The translations under genes and the position numbers were made by a program. A stretch of DNA of 13,444 nucleotides from NCBI GenBank assembly GCA_014885115.2, contig WKLE02004752.1, positions 1 to 13,444 of the forward strand, in the 5' to 3' direction. How positions within the stretch are numbered: the first letter of the stretch is position 1; each line of letters opens with the position of its first letter. Origin of the DNA: Asterionellopsis glacialis. Taxonomy: Eukaryota; Bacillariophyta; Plagiogrammaphyceae; Rhaphoneidales; Asterionellopsidaceae. The notes under the pieces are model-generated. The model was not told the DNA's origin and searched no databases. It saw nothing but the letters and a program-made list of their open reading frames with translations. Shown piece after piece: positions 9,126 through 13,444 of the stretch.

Positions 9126-9320
9126 ACATAAATACATCTATATTTGCATGTTAAAAAGAAAAGAATTGAGCAAGGAAGAGACCAACAGAGAATGTACACT
9201 GATGAATGGTACCAATTGTATTCGTTGGAAGAAATGTAAGCAATGGGAAGGAAAAATTCAAAAAAGAGATTCACAAAAGAGATGAATTATTATCACTATT
9301 ATTTATTATGGCGTTTTACG
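9126..9320. other. Spacer between the TPR pseudogene and the RRP46-like stop codon
   Basis: This AT-rich spacer corresponds to 8283-8450 of duplication unit 1. TTTATT at 9302-9307 reads AATAAA on the minus strand, just 14 nt past the exosome stop, and could serve as its poly(A) signal. Confidence 0.4.
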
Positions 9321-10274
9321 TTACGAAGACCATAATGTTTGTGATTCTCTTGTAACTTTTTGTTCCACTGCAAGTCTCCAAAATGCAACAACTGCAGGAC
9401 TTGCTCGTGATGCAGCTTCAATGGACATGATGAATGTTTCTAATTCAATCCCGCCTCCTCCTTGTTGCAGTTGTTTGTTTGTGTTTGTGACTGTAGTTGT
9501 TCCGTCATTACTTCTAGTACTTTTGCCGCCAACATGACCGCCCATTATTTTCGTTTGACAACCTAATATCTTGTCGGGATGTTCACTATCATTCACAAAA
9601 GTAATTGTTGATGAATTGGGTATCGTTTCTTCATCTTCTACTGGATCTAAAAATAATGGTAATGACGATGCAGGTGTTTCATTGTTATCATCATCATCAT
9701 CACCACCAATATCACTATCATGAGAAGTAGGGTGTAAAAGAAGACATGTCGTTGCAACTGGTAAACAATTCATTTCAATGCCTGCATCTAATAAGGCAGC
9801 AACGGCTGCATGTAATGCACAGGCTAAAACCGACCCATCTGCTTGAATGATAGATAACACAATTTGTATAACACTTCGTTTGTACGATTCAATATTGACA
9901 CAAGCCATTAACATATCCACTAAAAATGATGAGGATGAGGATGATTCTTCTAACCATTCATTATTGCTAAATGACGACGACGATGATTCACGATTGGCAC
10001 TGTTCTTGCTGGTTTCCGTAGCAGTGTTTTGTCCTCCTCCGCTGCCAGTGCCACTGCCTTTACACAACACGGTAATAATAGCTTTGGATGAATCTTCTTT
10101 AGATGACTGGCGTGGTGCTACTGGACCATATACAGCGGCTAGTACACTCGTTGATCCTGCTTTCCACAACGCTGATCCATCCGCTCGTTGCAAACAAGAC
10201 ATTTCACAGGCTAATGGACGCAATGTACCACCACTTGAACGTCCATCAGGACGACACTGAAAATGGTCTTTCAT
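9321..10274 (-). CDS. RRP46: Exosome complex RNase PH-domain subunit, RRP46/EXOSC5-like, 317 aa
   Basis: This is a subunit of the hexameric RNase PH ring of the eukaryotic RNA exosome, a nuclear and cytoplasmic 3'-5' RNA decay and processing complex; the ring subunits are mostly structural in eukaryotes. The N-terminus carries RPDGR (8-12), then LRPLACE (18-24) and RADGSALWKAGSTSVLAAVYGP (30-51). This matches the RRP46/EXOSC5 pattern of LR-x-xACE, then R-DGSA, a GxTSVLA-strand and VYGP. The core continues at about 115-170 (IQADGSVLACALHAAVAALLDAG at 143-165) and closes with TFVND (225-229) and a helix ETFIMSIEAASRASPAVVAFW (279-299). The protein is longer than the usual about 235 residues because of Ser/Gly-rich (73-116) and Asp-rich (190-204) insertions. 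No intron is needed. RRP41 or RRP43/MTR3-type relatives are alternatives, but the N-terminal block fits RRP46 best. A 3' fragment is duplicated at 8451-8851. Confidence 0.85.
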   Translation of the reverse strand: MKDHFQCRPDGRSSGGTLRPLACEMSCLQRADGSALWKAGSTSVLAAVYGPVAPRQSSKEDSSKAIITVLCKGSGTGSGGGQNTATETSKNSANRESSSSSFSNNEWLEESSSSSSFLVDMLMACVNIESYKRSVIQIVLSIIQADGSVLACALHAAVAALLDAGIEMNCLPVATTCLLLHPTSHDSDIGGDDDDDNNETPASSLPLFLDPVEDEETIPNSSTITFVNDSEHPDKILGCQTKIMGGHVGGKSTRSNDGTTTVTNTNKQLQQGGGGIELETFIMSIEAASRASPAVVAFWRLAVEQKVTRESQTLWSS

Positions 10275-11081
10275 TTTTATTTATACTATCTTTGTTCGTT
10301 AGTTTGACGACGACTTAGTCGAAAACAATAAAAAAAAGCAACCAAGGCAGTTTCAGGACACACAGATTTTGTTCGATATCTCTGTCTCTGTCTCTAAAGA
10401 AGCATTCAAAGTGCGTGCAGACTAGCTAGAGGTTCTAGTTTAGCTTGAAATAGATAGTGAGCGTCTTTTACGCTGTCTCTTCCCTTCTTGGCTTGTCGTA
10501 TTTGCCTCCATGTTCTTGTTCTTGCCAAAAAAGAAATCATGACACATAAAAATTTTGCTGTTTTTTGGGGGGTGGTGAGCAACGCCTACATAGTCCTATA
10601 GAGGAGGCGTACAGACGTGTTGGAAACATAACAGACCATAGGCCCCCTTTTTTCCTTGGTGCATTCCCGAAAAAAACGAAGTCTCCCCGAAAAAAACGGA
10701 GTCTCCCGAAAAAGAAAAGCAGGGAGGGCAGACGGTTCGAGTATTTTGTGGGTTCGACTTCGTGCGTGCGCTAGTGTAGACGACCTACATACTGGGCATC
10801 TTACGTAGGTCCTCGTATTTGTTATTTGCATCCATTATTGGCTGTTTGATTTGTTTTTAATGGTTCAGTAGAAACTAGTATTGATCCTCGCGTAGAGAAA
10901 TCTCGCATTTTTCACATGTTGAATGTCTACTGCGTGTGTGGTGACGACCGCCAGGCAGGATACGACGAACGAACGAACGAATTGCTGAAAGTCTCAACTC
11001 CGTCTCAACTCTGAACTCGCGACGCGATCGCAACGCATCAAGGGAGCTGTCGTCTTGATAGTTGTTTGTTGGTGTTGAACC
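10275..11081. promoter_or_regulatory. Divergent intergenic region shared by the RRP46-like gene and the mitochondrial protein gene
   Basis: The flanking genes run away from each other, so this about 800-bp stretch should hold both promoters and 5' UTRs. It contains a TCTCTG triplet repeat (about 10379-10395), a 20-bp tandem repeat (10666-10719), a short stem GACCTAC/GTAGGTC (10782-10788 / 10805-10811), a (CGAA)n microsatellite near 10966-10981 and a CpG-rich patch at about 11015-11035 close to the plus-strand start. No clear TATA box or RNA gene was found. Confidence 0.5.
10666..10719. repeat. 20-bp tandem repeat, about 2.7 copies
   Basis: CCCGAAAAAAACGAAGTCTC (10666-10685) is followed directly by CCCGAAAAAAACGGAGTCTC (10686-10705), one difference, and a partial third unit CCGAAAAAGAAAAG. 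It lies mid-way in the divergent promoter region, so it may be regulatory or simply slippage-prone. Confidence 0.75.
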
Positions 11082-12816
11082 ATGTCGTCTGTGGCGGCAG
11101 TCGTAGCACGATCGTCATCTCGTGTCCGAACAGCACTTCTGAATCGCTCTGCTCCTTCGGTACAACAATGTGTTTCCATCCGTTCCTACGTGCAAGAACG
11201 AGAAATCATCACACCGCCGGAGCCTGGGCACAAGCTGGAAACGATCCAATTACCACCTCCGGATGTCTCTCCCAAGCGTGACATGCCTGAAGATCCAGCC
11301 CATTATCATCGTAAACCTGTCACATCGGCTCATGCGATCGACACGACGCAAGGCAAATTGAGTGCACGAGATTCGGCTGCCATTTCACCCAACGGCAGTG
11401 TCATTCATGGTCGGTACGGTGATTTAGGACCTGAGGTTGCTCAATCGATTCCCTTGGAATATTTGGCCTTGTTGTATCCTGCGGCACAGGGTGCTGCCGC
11501 GCTCCGTGCTCTCACCGAGAAGAATGGTGGAGCGAAAGGTACCTTGTTAGTCTATGGTGCATCCCAACCAAATGCCATGGCAAGTGTGCAACTTGCATCA
11601 ACAGCAGGAAATGCGGTTGTGGCTGTTGTGGGTGGTGAGCATTCAGGCAACGAAGAAATGATGGCTGCTATCAAGGGTTTGGCATCTGAACCGGGCACAG
11701 CTGTCACACAGGAATATGCCATGCTCAAGAAAAACTTTGCAGACTTGGTCAAGTCTACCATGGAAGGGGATGATGCCAAATTAACGGAGGGCTACAACCC
11801 TGATCAATTTCTGACAGATTTCAAAGAAAACTTGTTGGCGTACGCTGCCAAATACCCCTCCACACTTCCCGCTGCTGTGGACAAATCTCATTTGGACTTT
11901 CAATATGGTGATAAGGAACGCGAACACTTTCGAGACAATATGGATGCCTACTTGTCACAATTCCCTGCTGGAAGCCATCCTTTTGATCCAGCCAAATTGG
12001 ATGCATACTTTGATAAGGATCAGTACGCGACCTTCAAAGCTAAATTTAACAAGCAAACATCAGCTGTTGTCACTGGTGATGAGGTAGGAAGCTTCGTCCC
12101 CACTGACGTTGTGCATTCCATGCTTCAAACTCCGAAAGAAGAAGAATTGGATAGTAATCTGAAACAAGAAGCTGTCGATGATGATATTCCATTTGTACCA
12201 TACGAATTTTCAGTCCTAGACCAAAAGTTTGGCCAAGGTGTTGATTCCAAGAAGGGTGGACCACTCATGGGCGCCATTATTGCAGTAACACCAACCCTGG
12301 CGGAAGCTGCCACTGTTATTTCCAAGGCCCAAAGTTTAAGGAGTAAAGCTGAAGCTTTGCAATTCTTAACAGCTTCAGAACGAACAGCATTATCCGCCGC
12401 CACGTCTGTTGCTAATATTGCCAAGGAACATGGTGTACCTGTTTACACAGTTGGAGGTAAGTCTTTGGACTTTACGGTCGAGCCGTAAAACTACAGTCAT
12501 TACCAGACACCGCACTTTTTATGTTGTTCTCTGTCTCACATTTGTTTTCTTCCTTTTCCGTCACATGTACACTACTTTTTTTAAAAAATTGTGATACAAA
12601 ACAGGTAAATTACCAGGATTTGAATCGGTCGAACCTACAGATGATGATGTCCAAGAAGCATTAGCAGGTATGGAATTGGATGAAAACGGTACATCTCGTA
12701 TTAACTACTTTGTTCAAGTTTACCGTGCAGGTGACTTCCCAATGTATGCAGATTATGCTGTGCACCGTGCTTCTGAAGAATTAGCAGGTCCACGACAATT
12801 TGTTGTCACCAAGTAA
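11082..12816 (+). CDS. Predicted mitochondrial protein with a weak Rossmann/MDR reductase-like region, 528 aa, 2 exons
   Basis: I do not recognise this protein with certainty. Exons are 11082-12456 and 12605-12816. The start sits in a good context (ACCATGTC) and is preceded by an in-frame TGA at 11076-11078. Residues 1-38 are rich in Arg, Ser and Ala with no acidic residue and end at RSY, as in a mitochondrial presequence. Residues about 124-183, with LEYLALLYPAAQGAAAL then LLVYGASQPNAMASVQLA and a hydrophobic strand AVVAVVGG, resemble the cofactor-binding half of medium-chain reductases such as mitochondrial enoyl-CoA reductase. The glycine motif is degenerate, and the C-terminal GPRQFVVTK recalls the final strand of that family. 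A long acidic, aromatic-rich middle (about 205-400) and a C-terminal FVQVYRAGDFPMYADYAVH segment are not familiar. It could be a non-catalytic subunit of a mitochondrial complex derived from such an enzyme; that is inference. Confidence 0.8.
12457..12604 (+). other. Intron of the predicted mitochondrial protein gene
   Basis: The donor is GTAAGT at 12457 and the acceptor AACAG ends at 12604 (148 bp). It splits a Gly codon (G|GT). Reading through gives a stop at 12486-12488, 10 codons into the intron, whereas splicing extends the protein by 70 codons to TAA at 12814-12816 in a clean frame. Confidence 0.88.
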
Positions 12817-12820
12817 GAAG

Positions 12821-12939
12821 TGTTACTCAAGGTACAACGGTACATTTGTCTCCATGGCGAGAGAAAGAGTAGGTCCTAGAGTAATTACTCTAGTGTTGAA
12901 TCGCAACATTAGTAATGATAACAAGGACTTTGAGTAACA
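12821..12939. repeat. Nested palindromes just after the stop codon
   Basis: An outer 10-bp inverted repeat, TGTTACTCAA (12821-12830) and TTGAGTAACA (12930-12939), encloses a perfect 18-bp palindrome, CTAGAGTAATTACTCTAG (12876-12893). That is followed at once by a hairpin, TGTTG-AATCG-CAACA (12894-12908). In RNA this could form a multi-branched 3' UTR structure. Confidence 0.6.
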
Positions 12940-12955
12940 AAGAAACTTACAAAGA

Positions 12956-12961
12956 AATAAA
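12956..12961 (+). promoter_or_regulatory. Possible poly(A) signal of the mitochondrial protein gene
   Basis: AATAAA lies 140 nt after the stop codon, followed by an A-rich tract and then a more T-rich stretch. Position fits a 3' end signal; it is not proven. Confidence 0.4.
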
Positions 12962-13337
12962 AACAAAAACAAAAATGTTTAGCCGTATCATTATATAATT
13001 ATTAAAAAGAAGGAAAAGATAAAGTACTGCATTTATTATCCTCTTTTCCCTCACACAGTATTTGTTCGTGAGTTTTGGTTCTCTTGATGACATTGAGAGT
13101 CGTCTTTTTGTAACGTTGTGAAATGGATTGTGTCTGTCGTGTCAATTCTTGGAGCATAAACAATTCCATGTGGCATGTAAAAAAATGCATGGGAACCCTC
13201 TGTTGCATACAGTAGTACAAACATACACGACTGCCATAAATTACTTTAGCTGATTTGCTAACTGCTGTTGTGGTGTATATTGATGTAGTGTGCAATGACA
13301 TATATGTATATATATGTTTCTTTTTGTGTAAAGAAAA

Positions 13338-13397
13338 CATTGTCAGACTTTATTGTTCACTGAAAGCATTGTCAGACTTAATTTCACTTGCCATTGT
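13338..13397. repeat. Short imperfect tandem repeat at the window end
   Basis: CATTGTCAGACTT occurs at 13338-13350 and 13367-13379, a 29-bp period. Similar ATT...TCACT text follows each copy, and a third CATTGT lies at 13392-13397. Confidence 0.6.
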
Positions 13398-13444
13398 TGC
13401 TGTTCTTACATCATAAATATCATGTTTCTCAGAAATTTAATAAC

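Larger units (their letters stand above)
8022..9620. repeat. Tandem segmental duplication of convergent TPR/RRP46 3' ends
   Basis: Unit 1 (about 8022-8851) and unit 2 (about 8851-9620) each hold the last about 260 bp of the TPR gene, a spacer, and the last about 300 bp of the exosome gene on the opposite strand. Landmarks: the TPR stop at 8280-8282 matches TGA at 9123-9125 (offset 843), and the exosome stop at 8451 matches 9321 (offset 870); the difference reflects indels. The intact TPR gene uses unit 1 and the intact exosome gene uses unit 2. The inner halves became pseudogenes. Confidence 0.85.
12817..13444. other. 3' flank of the mitochondrial protein gene, no supported gene
   Basis: The first about 150 bp are a likely structured 3' UTR (palindromes at 12821-12939) followed by AATAAA at 12956-12961. 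The rest is AT-rich, with a 112-codon minus-strand open frame (13002-13340) that is low in complexity and shows no domain. A TATATA-rich stretch lies near 13299-13316 and a short tandem repeat at 13338-13397. Confidence 0.5.

Noticed and set aside
8984..9274. Minus-strand frame of 96 codons
   Set aside because: It lies across the decayed TPR copy and the spacer, and its composition is that of translated AT-rich DNA.
9847..10260. Plus-strand frame of 137 codons within the exosome gene
   Set aside because: It is antisense to clear RNase PH motifs and appears open only because of the Ser/Asp repeat codons.
10734..10762. GGTTCGA-type motifs suggesting a tRNA T-arm
   Set aside because: No A box, acceptor stem or cloverleaf can be folded around them.
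13002..13340. Minus-strand frame of 112 codons near the window end
   Set aside because: It has no recognisable domain, a composition typical of AT-rich intergenic DNA and no supporting signals; not called as a gene.

Overview
The window looks like nuclear DNA of a unicellular eukaryote, most probably a diatom. The evidence is short GT-AG introns (81-148 bp) in two of four genes, compact AT-rich intergenic DNA, and a TPR-like protein (7428-8282) whose N- and C-terminal motifs I recall from an expanded diatom family. The diatom assignment is inference; the eukaryotic gene structure is read directly.

Layout: (1) 420-5112, plus strand: an eight-exon ABCB-type ABC transporter of 1343 residues. 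Its domain order is TMD1-NBD1-NBD2-TMD2 instead of the usual TMD-NBD-TMD-NBD, and it stops in the linker where another NBD would be expected. (2) 5113-7427: about 2.3 kb without a convincing gene, containing a strong GC-rich foldback at 5976-6144 and several smaller hairpins. (3) 7428-10274: a convergent gene pair, an intact TPR-like gene (plus) facing an intact RRP46/EXOSC5-type exosome gene (minus). Between them lie a decayed 3' piece of the exosome gene (8451-8851) and a decayed 3' piece of the TPR gene (8851-9125). This is the footprint of a tandem duplication of the convergent 3' ends. (4) 10275-11081: a shared divergent promoter region with a 20-bp tandem repeat. (5) 11082-12816, plus strand: a two-exon gene for a 528-residue protein with a mitochondrial presequence and a weak Rossmann/MDR reductase-like region. 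(6) 12817-13444: a 3' flank with an 18-bp perfect palindrome nested inside a longer stem, a poly(A) signal and a short tandem repeat at the window end.

The genes do not form one pathway: membrane export, a TPR adaptor-like protein, RNA decay/processing and a mitochondrial protein are simply neighbours. The main points of interest are the rearranged ABC transporter, whose two NBD coding regions carry an intron at the same Walker A codon, and the tandem duplication that left one intact copy of each convergent gene at its outer edges.
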